From: an uncultured Clostridia bacterium
Lineage (GTDB): Bacteria > Bacillota > Clostridia > Oscillospirales > Ruminococcaceae
NCBI GenBank assembly: GCA_937907305.1
Contig: CALERQ010000050.1
Location: 1-7,980, forward strand
Direction of reading: 5' to 3'
DNA: 7,980 nucleotides
Shown here one piece after another: positions 1-6,404 of the stretch (positions within the stretch are counted from its first letter, which is position 1; each line of letters starts with the position of its first letter). Made by a program: the position numbers and the translations under genes. Under the pieces are notes generated by a model, which worked only from the letters and a program-made list of their open reading frames with translations, was not told the DNA's origin and made no database searches.

Positions 1-130
1 ACGCCTGGCAGATGAGCTCAAAGCCCTTGTGGCCCACCAGACGGGAGATGCACGCGATGATGGGTACATCCGGCTTCTGAGGCAGGCCAAGGCGCTGCTG
101 CAGATCCGCCTTGCACTTGGCCTTTCCGGC
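1..130 (-). pseudogene. glgA: internal fragment of glycogen synthase (GlgA), broken at both ends
   Basis: Read on the - strand (codons ending at bases 2-4), this stretch encodes GKAKCKADLQQRLGLP, then a short variable linker (QKPDVPIIAC), then ISRLVGHKGFELICQA. That is the start of the C-terminal GT-B domain of bacterial ADP-glucose glycogen synthase (GT5). The family pattern is N/C-K-x2-LQ-x3-GL, followed by SRL-x3-KG, which holds the Arg and Lys that bind the ADP-glucose phosphates (Arg300/Lys305 in E. coli). Here they are Arg at 41-43 and Lys at 26-28, with the same spacing. The enzyme transfers glucose from ADP-glucose to growing glycogen. The 3' part runs off the window. The 5' part stops matching at about 119-130, where mutL begins on the other strand. 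No start or stop belongs to it here. The assignment rests on motif recognition, without a search; about 43 residues are visible. Whether it is a real broken gene or an assembly chimera cannot be told from the window. Confidence 0.85.
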
Positions 131-470
131 GGGCTTTGCGGCGGAGGACTTTGGCGAGGGGTGCCTGCGGGTACGGGAAGTCCCGGCCATCCTGGAGGAT
201 ACCCCGGCGGAGGATCTGCTGACTGAGCTGTGCGAGCGGCTGCTGCATCGCGGCGGCATGGATGAGGAAGCCATCTATGATGAGCTGTATCACTCGGTGG
301 CGTGCAAAGCGGCCATCAAGGGGAATATCCCTTCGATGCAGCGAGAACAGCAGGAGCTTTTACGCCTGCTGCGGGAGGACCCCACAGTGCGCAACTGCCC
401 GCATGGGCGGCCGGTGGCCATTGTCATTACCCGGCGGGAGTTGGAAAGAATGTTTGGGCGGATCGTTTGA
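129..470 (+). CDS. mutL: DNA mismatch repair protein MutL, C-terminal end only (5' truncated)
   Basis: This is the last ~113 residues of MutL, the ATP-dependent matchmaker that links MutS to strand incision in mismatch repair. What is visible is the C-terminal dimerisation/endonuclease domain: GFAAEDFGEGCLRVREVP near the start, then ACKAAIKG, and CPHGRPV close to the end, finishing with the usual ERMFGRIV-type tail. The ACK and CPHGRP cysteine/histidine segments are metal-binding parts of the MutL nuclease domain in organisms without MutH. The ATPase domain and the DQHAxxE motif are absent: upstream of about base 129 the frame no longer looks like MutL and meets TGA at 78-80. I give 129 as the first homologous codon; it is not a translation start. 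A TTG at 111 in this frame is not a credible start. The gene sits 29 bases before miaA, a very common mutL-miaA pairing. Confidence 0.88.
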   Translation, partial: AGFAAEDFGEGCLRVREVPAILEDTPAEDLLTELCERLLHRGGMDEEAIYDELYHSVACKAAIKGNIPSMQREQQELLRLLREDPTVRNCPHGRPVAIVITRRELERMFGRIV

Positions 471-499
471 TCCATTTTGCATAGAAAGAGGGGAGCGCC

Positions 500-1450
500 G
501 TGCGGCTGAAACCGAATACGCTGATCGTAGTGGCAGGGCCCACGGCCTCCGGTAAAACGGCACTGGCCATCCAAATCGCGAAAGCGGTGGATGGAGAGAT
601 CGTTTCCGCCGATAGTATGCAGATCTACCAGGGGATGGACATTGCCACGGCAAAGCCCACCCCGGAGGAGCTGGCGGCGGTGCCGCACCACCTCATCGGC
701 TTTTTGCCGGTGGATCGGGCTTTTTCGGTGGCGGATTACGCGGAGCTGGCACGCAAGGAGATCAATGATATTCTAAGCCGGGGCAAGGTGCCGGTGCTGT
801 GCGGCGGTACAGGTCTTTATATCAAGGCCATCGTGGATAATGTGCAGTACAGCGAGGAGATCACTGGCGATGAAGCGCTGCGGGAACGGCTGCGGCAGCT
901 GGCGGAGCAGGAAGGGAATGATGCCCTGTGGCGGCGGCTGGAAGCGATGGACCCCGAAACGGCCAAACGCATCCACCCCAATAACATCGGCCGGGTCATT
1001 CGGGCCCTTGAGGTGATGACGGTCAGCGGGAAGTCCATCCGGGAGCATGAAGCCGAAAGCCTGCGGGAACCGTGCCCTTATCATGTCATCGAGCTGGGGC
1101 TGCGCTACCGTGACCGGGAAACGCTGTATGGGCGCATTAACCGGCGGGTGGATAAAATGGTGGAAATGGGACTACTCCAGGAGGTAAAAACGGCCCGGGA
1201 ACAGGGTCTGACAGCCACCGCCGCGCAGGCCATCGGCTGCAAGGAGCTGTATGGCTGGCTGGACAGCGAAGAAACCCTGGAGGAAGCGCTGGACAGGCTG
1301 AAGCAAAGCACCCGCCGCTACGCCAAGCGGCAGCTGACCTGGTTTGGAGCGGATCAGCGGATGTATTGGATCGAGCCGGACGCGCTGGCCGCAGGGGAAA
1401 CGCCGCTGGATAAAGCAATGGAGATACTGAAAAAGGAGAGGATGGCATGA
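500..1450 (+). CDS. miaA: tRNA dimethylallyltransferase MiaA
   Basis: MiaA transfers a dimethylallyl group from DMAPP to N6 of A37 in tRNAs that read codons starting with U (i6A37). This stabilises codon-anticodon pairing and is the first step to ms2i6A. The 316-residue length is normal. It has a P-loop GPTASGKT (13-20), DSMQIYQGMDIATAKPT (38-54; the substrate-binding DSxQxY segment, with ATAKP where GTAKP is commoner), CGGTGLYIKA (101-110), the RIHPNNIGRVIRALEV segment, QAIGCKEL, and the RRYAKRQLTWF motif near the C-terminus. The start is GTG at 500, preceded by an AGAGGGGAG Shine-Dalgarno; this places the P-loop at the usual distance from the N-terminus. The stop TGA overlaps the ATG of the next gene (ATGA at 1447-1450), so the two are likely translationally coupled. 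No promoter of its own is visible, and it is probably transcribed with mutL. Confidence 0.97.
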   Translation: MRLKPNTLIVVAGPTASGKTALAIQIAKAVDGEIVSADSMQIYQGMDIATAKPTPEELAAVPHHLIGFLPVDRAFSVADYAELARKEINDILSRGKVPVLCGGTGLYIKAIVDNVQYSEEITGDEALRERLRQLAEQEGNDALWRRLEAMDPETAKRIHPNNIGRVIRALEVMTVSGKSIREHEAESLREPCPYHVIELGLRYRDRETLYGRINRRVDKMVEMGLLQEVKTAREQGLTATAAQAIGCKELYGWLDSEETLEEALDRLKQSTRRYAKRQLTWFGADQRMYWIEPDALAAGETPLDKAMEILKKERMA

Positions 1451-2649
1451 AAAGCGGAATGGGCAAGCTGCTGACCTTTATCATGGCGGCGTTTTTGCTG
1501 GTGTTTGCGGGCTACCATGCCTACCGGCACTTTTTCAGCGACTATACTACCGAGAATGTATACCGCTATACGGTGTACCACAGTACTACTGCCCAAGGGG
1601 TGTTTTTTCGGGAGGAAAAAAGCCTGGACCAGGCCGAGGGCAGCAACCTGCGCTACGCGGTGCGGGATGGCGAAAAGGTGCGGGTGGGCAGCGTGCTGGC
1701 CTACCGGTACACTGATGCCCTGAGTGCTGACCTGGCGGAACGCCGGGCGGAGGCTCAGGAGGAGCTGACCATGCTGCAGCGGGTGCTGGCCCAGCTGCAA
1801 AGCAGCAATATCCCCACCGTAAGCGACTTGACCCGGAATACCGATATTGATCTGCAAAAGCTGGCAGAGGCGGTGGCGCTGGACCGTTACAACGAGTTGG
1901 ATTCTCTGGCACTGAACCTGCAGGAGGAGATCAACCTGGGCAGCGGCATTACCGGGAAAACTGCGGCGCTGGAAGCCCGCATTGCCGAGCTGGAGGCCCA
2001 GACAGCTGGAAGCGCCAGCGGGGAAGCGGTATACAGCACACTGGAGGGGTACTTCAGCAGTGCGGTGGATGGCCGGGAAGGGGAATATACCCCGGCCCGC
2101 CTGGAAGCGATGAGCTGCGACGACCTGACGGCGCTGCTGAGCGCGGACAGTGAGGAACAGGAGGGACTGGGAAAAATCGTCTCGGGCCCCGAATGGTACT
2201 TTGCGCTGACTATAAGCAGCCGTGAGCATAAAAGCTACCCGCTGGGCAGCACGGTAACACTGAGCTTTGCCGGAGGCGGTACGGTGCAGGGCACGGTGGT
2301 GCGCACCGAGCTTTCCGATGACGGCAGCGCCATGATGCTGGTCATCCGGGGGGATACCGTTACGGAGGATACCGTATCCCGACGGGTGGCTACGGTGCGG
2401 CTATCTTCCGAAAACTATACCGGCGTGCGGTTTGATAAGGAATATCTGCGTATAGTGGATGGTGTAAAGGGCGTTTATGTGGATAATGGGTACAGCGTCA
2501 AGTTCAAGACGGTAGATATCATTTATGAAGGGGACACCTACTACCTCAGCCGGCTGAACTACACCGGTGAAGAGCAGCTCAATATCTTCGATAAGCTTAT
2601 CGCCAGCAAAACAGAGCTTTATGATGGGATGCCGCTTAGCGATCTGTGA
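1447..2649 (+). CDS. HlyD-like membrane-anchored adaptor protein, function unknown
   Basis: This 400-residue protein has one N-terminal membrane segment (about residues 7-24, after a short basic start MKSGMGK), giving an N-in, C-out topology. A half-motif of a lipoyl/barrel-sandwich fold follows (about 45-90, with VRDGEKVRVGSVLAYRY resembling the family pattern V-x-DG-x-x-V-x-x-G-x-x-L). Next are coiled-coil-prone helices (about 91-120 and 165-190) and a beta-rich C-terminal part (about 250-380). This order is that of HlyD/membrane-fusion-type periplasmic adaptors of efflux and secretion systems. No ABC ATPase, permease or other transporter partner is in the window. The start is fixed by the ATGA overlap with miaA. 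It ends 41 bases before the sepF promoter. Its place beside division genes suggests a role at the envelope, but this is inference. The family call is by architecture; the exact partner and substrate are not recognisable. Confidence 0.7.
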   Translation: MKSGMGKLLTFIMAAFLLVFAGYHAYRHFFSDYTTENVYRYTVYHSTTAQGVFFREEKSLDQAEGSNLRYAVRDGEKVRVGSVLAYRYTDALSADLAERRAEAQEELTMLQRVLAQLQSSNIPTVSDLTRNTDIDLQKLAEAVALDRYNELDSLALNLQEEINLGSGITGKTAALEARIAELEAQTAGSASGEAVYSTLEGYFSSAVDGREGEYTPARLEAMSCDDLTALLSADSEEQEGLGKIVSGPEWYFALTISSREHKSYPLGSTVTLSFAGGGTVQGTVVRTELSDDGSAMMLVIRGDTVTEDTVSRRVATVRLSSENYTGVRFDKEYLRIVDGVKGVYVDNGYSVKFKTVDIIYEGDTYYLSRLNYTGEEQLNIFDKLIASKTELYDGMPLSDL

Positions 2650-2674
2650 GGAAAATGCCCGACCTGGACACAAT

Positions 2675-2710
2675 TTCTTGTGGTAACGCATTGACAGGAA
2701 CCACAAAGAA
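2675..2710. repeat. imperfect inverted repeat around the sepF promoter -35
   Basis: The left arm TTCTTGTGGT (2675-2684) is complementary to the right arm ACCACAAAGAA (2700-2710) with one extra base in the right arm and a 15-base spacing. The -35 box lies in the spacing, and the right arm fills much of the -35/-10 spacer. The left arm can also form a smaller hairpin with CACAA at 2669-2673. No T-run follows, so it is not an intrinsic terminator. It could be an operator, but no regulator is known to bind it. Confidence 0.45.
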
Positions 2711-2719
2711 TGGGATAAT
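2691..2719 (+). promoter_or_regulatory. sigma-A promoter for sepF, extended -10
   Basis: A consensus -35 box TTGACA (2691-2696), a 17-base spacer and a -10 box GATAAT (2714-2719) are present. TG one base before the -10 (TGG at 2711-2713) makes it an extended -10 promoter. Transcription should begin near 2726, leaving about 30 bases of leader with a full AAGGAGG Shine-Dalgarno at 2746-2752. It separates sepF-divIVA from the upstream mutL-miaA-hlyD-like transcript. Confidence 0.88.
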
Positions 2720-2757
2720 AGATTTATATATCAAATATTCTGCGCAAGGAGGCCGTT

Positions 2758-3249
2758 ATGAGTTTCATCAATAAATTCAAGGACTTTATGGGGATCGGCG
2801 AAGAAGATTTCGAGGACGATTTTGAGGAGAACGAGCAGCCCGAGGAGATGGAAGACGATCCGTTTGGGGGCTTTTCCATGCAGCCGGAGTACCGCCCCGG
2901 CAAAACCGAGCCGGTCGAAAAGACTGTGGCGCCCCGCAAGGATAATAAGGTCGTCAATATCAATACCACCACGCAGCTGCAGGTGGTGCTGGTAAAGCCG
3001 GAGAAGTTTGAGGATGCTTCCGGCATCGCGGATCATCTGCTGGCTAAGCGCACCGTGGTGCTCAATCTGGAATCGACCAACCGGGAAATTGCCCGCCGCC
3101 TGGTGGATTTTTTGAGCGGTGTGGCTTATGCCAATGGCGGCCAGATCAAGAAGGTGGCAAATTCTACTTATATCATCACCCCCTATAATGTAGGCGTGAT
3201 GGGCGACAGCCTGCTGGACGAGCTGGAAAACAGCGGACTGTATCTGTAA
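2758..3249 (+). CDS. sepF: cell division protein SepF
   Basis: SepF binds the FtsZ C-terminal tail, anchors FtsZ filaments to the membrane and bundles or shapes them at the septum. At 163 residues its length is typical. It starts with the short amphipathic membrane helix (MSFINKFKDFMGIGEE, 1-16), followed by a strongly acidic, disordered linker (about 16-65). The compact SepF/DUF552 domain then runs from about 71 to 147: LQVVLVKPEKFEDASGIADHL, the VVLNLE strand, RRLVDFLSGVAYANGG (with the glycine of the dimer interface) and YIITPYNVGV. The ATG at 2758 lies 5 bases after a perfect AAGGAGG, directly behind a strong promoter. divIVA follows after 48 bases with no terminator between, so the two are probably co-transcribed. 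In B. subtilis ylmG and ylmH lie between these two genes; here they are absent. Confidence 0.97.
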   Translation: MSFINKFKDFMGIGEEDFEDDFEENEQPEEMEDDPFGGFSMQPEYRPGKTEPVEKTVAPRKDNKVVNINTTTQLQVVLVKPEKFEDASGIADHLLAKRTVVLNLESTNREIARRLVDFLSGVAYANGGQIKKVANSTYIITPYNVGVMGDSLLDELENSGLYL

Positions 3250-3297
3250 GCAAGGGACCGTAACACTGGACCGGCACGACCGGGGGAGGAACAGAAA

Positions 3298-4101
3298 ATG
3301 ACCGAGAATTTGGCTCATCCGCAGTTTAGCAAGGGGCTTTCCGGCTATAAGGTCGAGGAAGTGGATTCTTACATCGATAAGGTATTGGAGACCATCAAGG
3401 ATCTCAAGGACCAGAATGAGGTTCTGGAAGAAAAGATAGGCGTACTGGCCGAAAGCCTGCAGAAATACCGTGAGGATGAGGATAGCCTGCGGGAAGCGCT
3501 GCTGGGCGCGCAGAAGATGGGCGACAGCATCATCAAGAACGCGAACAATAAGGCGGAGATCACCATGCGGGAGGCTTCCGTCAAGGCGGCGCATATCGTG
3601 GAGGAAGCCCGCAAAAAGGTGGAGGATGAAAAGGACGAGCTCATCCGGGTACAGACCGCTGCCGCCGATTTTAAGGCAAAGCTTATCGAGCTGTACCGCG
3701 AGCACATTGAGCTGGTGACCCGCATCCCCGTAAGCGACAGCGCCCCCGCAGAGGAAGCTCCTGCCGTGGAAGAACCCATCGCTGAGGTAGCGACCGAGAC
3801 GGTGGAAGTAGCTGAACCGGCTGTGGAACCTGCCCCTGTGGAAGCGGCCGAGGATGCGGCGGCTGAGCATGAGGAGCAGCCTGCCTCTGTAGAGGAAGCG
3901 CCTGCTGTCCCCGTAGTGGAAGAAAAATCGGATATCCCCGCGGCTGGCGAGGACATCTTTGCCGAGTTTGAGAAGAAAAAACAGCAGATCCTCAATTTTG
4001 ATATCGGGGAACAGCCCGAAACTGAGCGCCGCAGCAAATTTGCGGGGTTGAAGTTCGGCAACGACTTTAACCTGATGGATGATGAGGACGACGACTTTTA
4101 A
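3298..4101 (+). CDS. divIVA: DivIVA-family polar/septal scaffold protein
   Basis: DivIVA proteins assemble at negatively curved membrane (poles and septa) and recruit division-site, chromosome-anchoring or wall-synthesis proteins. The 267-residue product has the N-terminal DivIVA domain (FSKGLSGYKVEEVDSYIDKV, 10-29), then long coiled coils (about 30-70 and 85-140). A low-complexity tail of Ala, Glu, Val and Pro follows (about 146-212), and then a short conserved-looking end with a KKKQQIL helix, an FAGLKFGNDF segment and an acidic terminus. In B. subtilis the loop before GY carries Phe17-Arg18, which inserts in the membrane; the matching residues here are Leu14-Ser15. The ATG follows a GGGGGAGGA Shine-Dalgarno. 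Its position behind sepF supports the call. A terminator-like hairpin begins 13 bases after the stop. The tail differs greatly between species, and its partner is unknown. Confidence 0.93.
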   Translation: MTENLAHPQFSKGLSGYKVEEVDSYIDKVLETIKDLKDQNEVLEEKIGVLAESLQKYREDEDSLREALLGAQKMGDSIIKNANNKAEITMREASVKAAHIVEEARKKVEDEKDELIRVQTAAADFKAKLIELYREHIELVTRIPVSDSAPAEEAPAVEEPIAEVATETVEVAEPAVEPAPVEAAEDAAAEHEEQPASVEEAPAVPVVEEKSDIPAAGEDIFAEFEKKKQQILNFDIGEQPETERRSKFAGLKFGNDFNLMDDEDDDF

Positions 4102-4114
4102 TAAAAACTAAAGC

Positions 4115-4150
4115 AGTCTGCGGCCTGTGGCAAACGGGTCGCAGACTTTT
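4115..4150 (+). terminator. intrinsic terminator or attenuator between divIVA and lspA
   Basis: AGTCTGCG (4115-4122) pairs perfectly with CGCAGACT (4140-4147). Inside it GCCTGT (4123-4128) pairs with ACGGGT (4134-4139) using two G-U pairs, giving a 14-pair stem with loop GGCAA. It ends in only four Ts (4147-4150), so termination may be incomplete. The Shine-Dalgarno of lspA (GAGGGT) starts at the next base. I see no consensus promoter between this hairpin and lspA, which suggests that lspA depends partly on read-through. Confidence 0.75.
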
Positions 4151-4162
4151 GAGGGTATTGAT

Positions 4163-4651
4163 ATGTTCAAGATCATTTCGGTTGTGATCGGTTTTCTGCT
4201 GCTGGGGCTGGATCAGTGGAGCAAGCAGTGGGCCATCACCCACCTGGAGGGCGCCGGTACGGTACCGGTGCTGCCGGGGCTTTTCAATTTTGATTTTTTG
4301 CCCAATGGTAATGACGGCGCTGCCTGGGGAATGCTCTCCGGCAAGCAGACGCTGCTCATCGCGGCGACGGCCGTTATGCTGCTGGCCATTATCATCTACA
4401 TGGTGGCCAAGCGTAAAAAAATGGCCAACATGGCTTTTCTTTCATTGGTGCTGGTGGTATCCGGCGGCATCGGGAATCTCATTGACCGTGTGGCCCAGGG
4501 CTATGTGGTAGATTTTATCCGCTTTGCGTTTTGGAACCGTTTCCCGACCTTTAATGTAGCGGATATCGCTATCACCATTGGTGTAGCGCTTTTGGTCATC
4601 TATATTTTGTTTATTGAGGGCAAAAAGGAGAAGCAGCGTGGAACGCCGTGA
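4163..4651 (+). CDS. lspA: lipoprotein signal peptidase LspA (signal peptidase II)
   Basis: LspA is the membrane aspartic protease that cuts the signal peptide from diacylglyceryl-modified prolipoproteins just before the lipid-bearing cysteine. The 162 residues match the family length and show four membrane segments (about 4-20, 62-82, 90-108 and 132-152). The conserved boxes are present: DQWSKQW (Asp17), NDGAAWG (50-56), GNLIDRV (Asn105 and catalytic Asp108) with GYVVDFI, and FNVAD (Asn131, Ala133 and catalytic Asp134). I chose ATG 4163 because GAGGGT (4151-4156) lies at correct spacing and the N-terminus then begins at the first helix. A longer reading from GTG 4127 would start inside the terminator hairpin and is unlikely. 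The end overlaps the start of the rluD-family gene by 14 bases, so the two are coupled. Confidence 0.97.
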   Translation: MFKIISVVIGFLLLGLDQWSKQWAITHLEGAGTVPVLPGLFNFDFLPNGNDGAAWGMLSGKQTLLIAATAVMLLAIIIYMVAKRKKMANMAFLSLVLVVSGGIGNLIDRVAQGYVVDFIRFAFWNRFPTFNVADIAITIGVALLVIYILFIEGKKEKQRGTP

Positions 4652-5555
4652 GCTGACTGTGACCGCCGAAGTGGCAGGCTGCCGGCTGGATAAAGGTCTG
4701 GCGCTGCTGGCACCTGAACTTTCCCGCAGTCAAATTCAAACACTGGCGGAAAAGGGAAGCATCCTGAAAAACGGTGCTGCGGCGGGGAAGAAGGATACCC
4801 TGCGTGAGGGCGACTGGATCAGCATCACCCTACCGGACCCGGTACCAACAGGCACCCAGGCCGAGAATATCCCTCTGGAAATCATATATGAGGACGATGA
4901 CCTGCTGGTGGTGAATAAGCCCAAGGGAATGGTGGTTCACCCGGCGGCAGGTAATTATACTGGCACGCTGGTGAATGCCTTGCTGTATCACTGCGGAGAC
5001 AGTCTTTCCGGCATCAATGGAGAGATACGCCCCGGTATTGTGCACCGCATCGATAAGGATACCAGTGGGCTGCTGATCGTGGCCAAGAATGACACCGCCC
5101 ACCGGCACTTGGCCGAGCAGATAAAGGTGCACAGCTTTACACGGGAGTATGAAGCCATAGTTTACGGACATTTTAAGGAGCGGCAGTTTACCGTGGATGC
5201 CCCCATTGGCCGGCATAAGACCGACCGCAAGAAGATGTGTGTGACTGAGGAAAACAGCCGCCATGCCGTCACTCATGTGCAGGTACTGGCGGAATATCCC
5301 GGTTTCAGTCATATTCGGTGCAGGCTGGAAACCGGCCGCACGCACCAGATTAGGGTGCATATGGCCTATATGGGCCACCCGGTGGTGGGGGACCCGGTAT
5401 ACGCCACAGGACGGCCAGACTGCGGGGTGCAGGGCCAGTGCCTGCACGCCAAAAAGATCGGGTTTATCCACCCAAGAACGGGCGAATATATGGAATTTGA
5501 TTCGGCGCTGCCGCAGTATTTTACGGCACTGCTGATGAAAATAAGCAAAGAGTAA
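4638..5555 (+). CDS. rluD: RluD-family 23S rRNA pseudouridine synthase
   Basis: This RluA/RluD-family enzyme converts uridine to pseudouridine in large-subunit rRNA; the RluD branch acts on helix 69. The 305-residue product has an N-terminal S4 RNA-binding domain (about 12-65: RLDKGLALL, SRSQIQTL, KNG, DWISI). The catalytic domain carries NKPKGMVVHPAAGNYTGTLVNALL (93-116), GIVHRIDKDTSGLLIVAKN (133-151) with the catalytic Asp at 139, and ETGRTHQIRVHMAYMGHPVVGDPVY near the C-terminus. The start is GTG 4638, seven bases after AAGGAG (4625-4630). An in-frame TTG at 4614 lies deeper in lspA and has no suitable ribosome site. The lspA-rluD (ylyB) order is conserved in Gram-positive bacteria. Exact target positions (RluD versus other family members) cannot be read from sequence alone. 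No terminator follows; the transketolase gene begins 20 bases later. Confidence 0.94.
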   Translation: MERRELTVTAEVAGCRLDKGLALLAPELSRSQIQTLAEKGSILKNGAAAGKKDTLREGDWISITLPDPVPTGTQAENIPLEIIYEDDDLLVVNKPKGMVVHPAAGNYTGTLVNALLYHCGDSLSGINGEIRPGIVHRIDKDTSGLLIVAKNDTAHRHLAEQIKVHSFTREYEAIVYGHFKERQFTVDAPIGRHKTDRKKMCVTEENSRHAVTHVQVLAEYPGFSHIRCRLETGRTHQIRVHMAYMGHPVVGDPVYATGRPDCGVQGQCLHAKKIGFIHPRTGEYMEFDSALPQYFTALLMKISKE

Positions 5556-5575
5556 TCGTGTAATCGGAGGTAGCT

Positions 5576-6403
5576 ATGACACAGGAAAAACTGGAACAGC
5601 TGAAAGCGACCGCCACAGAGGTGCGCCGCGGTATTCTGACCGAAGTTCACGCCGCCAAGTCAGGTCATCCGGGCGGCTCGCTTTCGGTCGCGGATATTAT
5701 TACCTACCTGTATAGCGAGGTGCTGCGGGTCGATCCCCAGAATCCCCGCTGGGAGGATCGTGACAGACTGGTGCTCAGCAAGGGCCACACCTGCCCGGCG
5801 CTGTACGCCATGCTGGCGGAAAAGGGCTTCTTCCCCAAGGAAGAACTGACCACCTTCCGCGCCATCGGTTCCCGCCTGCAGGGCCACCCCGATATGAATA
5901 AAGCCCCCGGCATTGATTTTTCCGCCGGTTCGCTGGGTCAGGGTGTCAGTGCCGCCTGCGGTATGGCGCTGGCCGGTAAGCTGGGCCATAAGAACTACCG
6001 CGTTTATACCATCCTGGGCGATGGCGAGATTGAAGAGGGCCAGGTATGGGAGGCCGCTATGTTTGCCGATCATTACAAGCTGGATAACCTCTGCTTCATC
6101 ATCGATAACAACGATCTGCAGATCGATGGCCGTGTGGGCGAGGTTTCTTCTCCCTATCCCATCGATGAAAAATTCCGTGCCTTTGGCTTTGAGGTATTCT
6201 GCTGCGATGGCCACGATTTTGCTGCGCTGGAGGAGACCTTCCAAAAGGTGCTGAAAGTGACCGGTAAGCCGGTAGCGGTCATTGCCAAGACCGTAAAGGG
6301 CAAGGGTATCAGCTACATGGAAGACCAGGTGGGCTGGCACGGCAAGGCCCCCAATGACGCCGAGTACGAACAGGGCATGAAAGAGCTGGAGGAGGTGCGG
6401 TAA
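5576..6403 (+). CDS. transketolase, N-terminal (ThDP-binding) subunit
   Basis: Transketolase moves two-carbon units between ketose and aldose phosphates in the non-oxidative pentose phosphate pathway. Here the enzyme is split, and this 275-residue half carries the thiamine diphosphate fold. Visible motifs are KSGHPGGSLS (His31), LSKGHTCPALYA (His71), LQGHPDM (His104), and the ThDP/Mg site GDGEIEEGQVWEA (148-160) with IIDNND (175-180), the classical GDG-x(~26)-NN pattern. The ATG at 5576 follows GGAGG at good spacing, 20 bases after the rluD stop. It ends one base before the second subunit begins, so the halves are surely co-made. Split transketolases of this type are frequent in Clostridia and archaea. 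A DXS or other two-part ThDP enzyme is less likely given the substrate-site histidines. Confidence 0.95.
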   Translation: MTQEKLEQLKATATEVRRGILTEVHAAKSGHPGGSLSVADIITYLYSEVLRVDPQNPRWEDRDRLVLSKGHTCPALYAMLAEKGFFPKEELTTFRAIGSRLQGHPDMNKAPGIDFSAGSLGQGVSAACGMALAGKLGHKNYRVYTILGDGEIEEGQVWEAAMFADHYKLDNLCFIIDNNDLQIDGRVGEVSSPYPIDEKFRAFGFEVFCCDGHDFAALEETFQKVLKVTGKPVAVIAKTVKGKGISYMEDQVGWHGKAPNDAEYEQGMKELEEVR

Positions 6404-6404
6404 T

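Noticed and set aside
29..226. Small + strand open frame at the window start
   Set aside because: Its Gly-rich product resembles nothing. The same bases read as GlgA on the - strand (to about 127) and as MutL on the + strand in another frame after that.
1354..2229. Antisense open frame of 291 codons over the HlyD-like gene
   Set aside because: No recognisable protein features; the + strand frame has the ATGA coupling, a membrane anchor and adaptor-like order.
2669..2682. CACAA-TTTC-TTGTG stem after the HlyD-like gene as a terminator
   Set aside because: Only five pairs, AT-rich and no T-run after it; it is better treated as part of the inverted repeat at the sepF promoter.
2731..3870. Long antisense open frame (379 codons) across sepF and divIVA
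   Set aside because: The product has no recognisable domain, lacks a ribosome site and lies opposite two well-supported genes. High GC and acidic low-complexity coding readily open the opposite strand.
4127..4162. Longer lspA start at GTG 4127
   Set aside because: It would begin inside the stem of the terminator hairpin and add 12 residues before the first helix; ATG 4163 has a Shine-Dalgarno at correct spacing.
4614..4637. Longer rluD start at TTG 4614
   Set aside because: It has no ribosome site; GTG 4638 has AAGGAG seven bases upstream and fits the S4 domain start.
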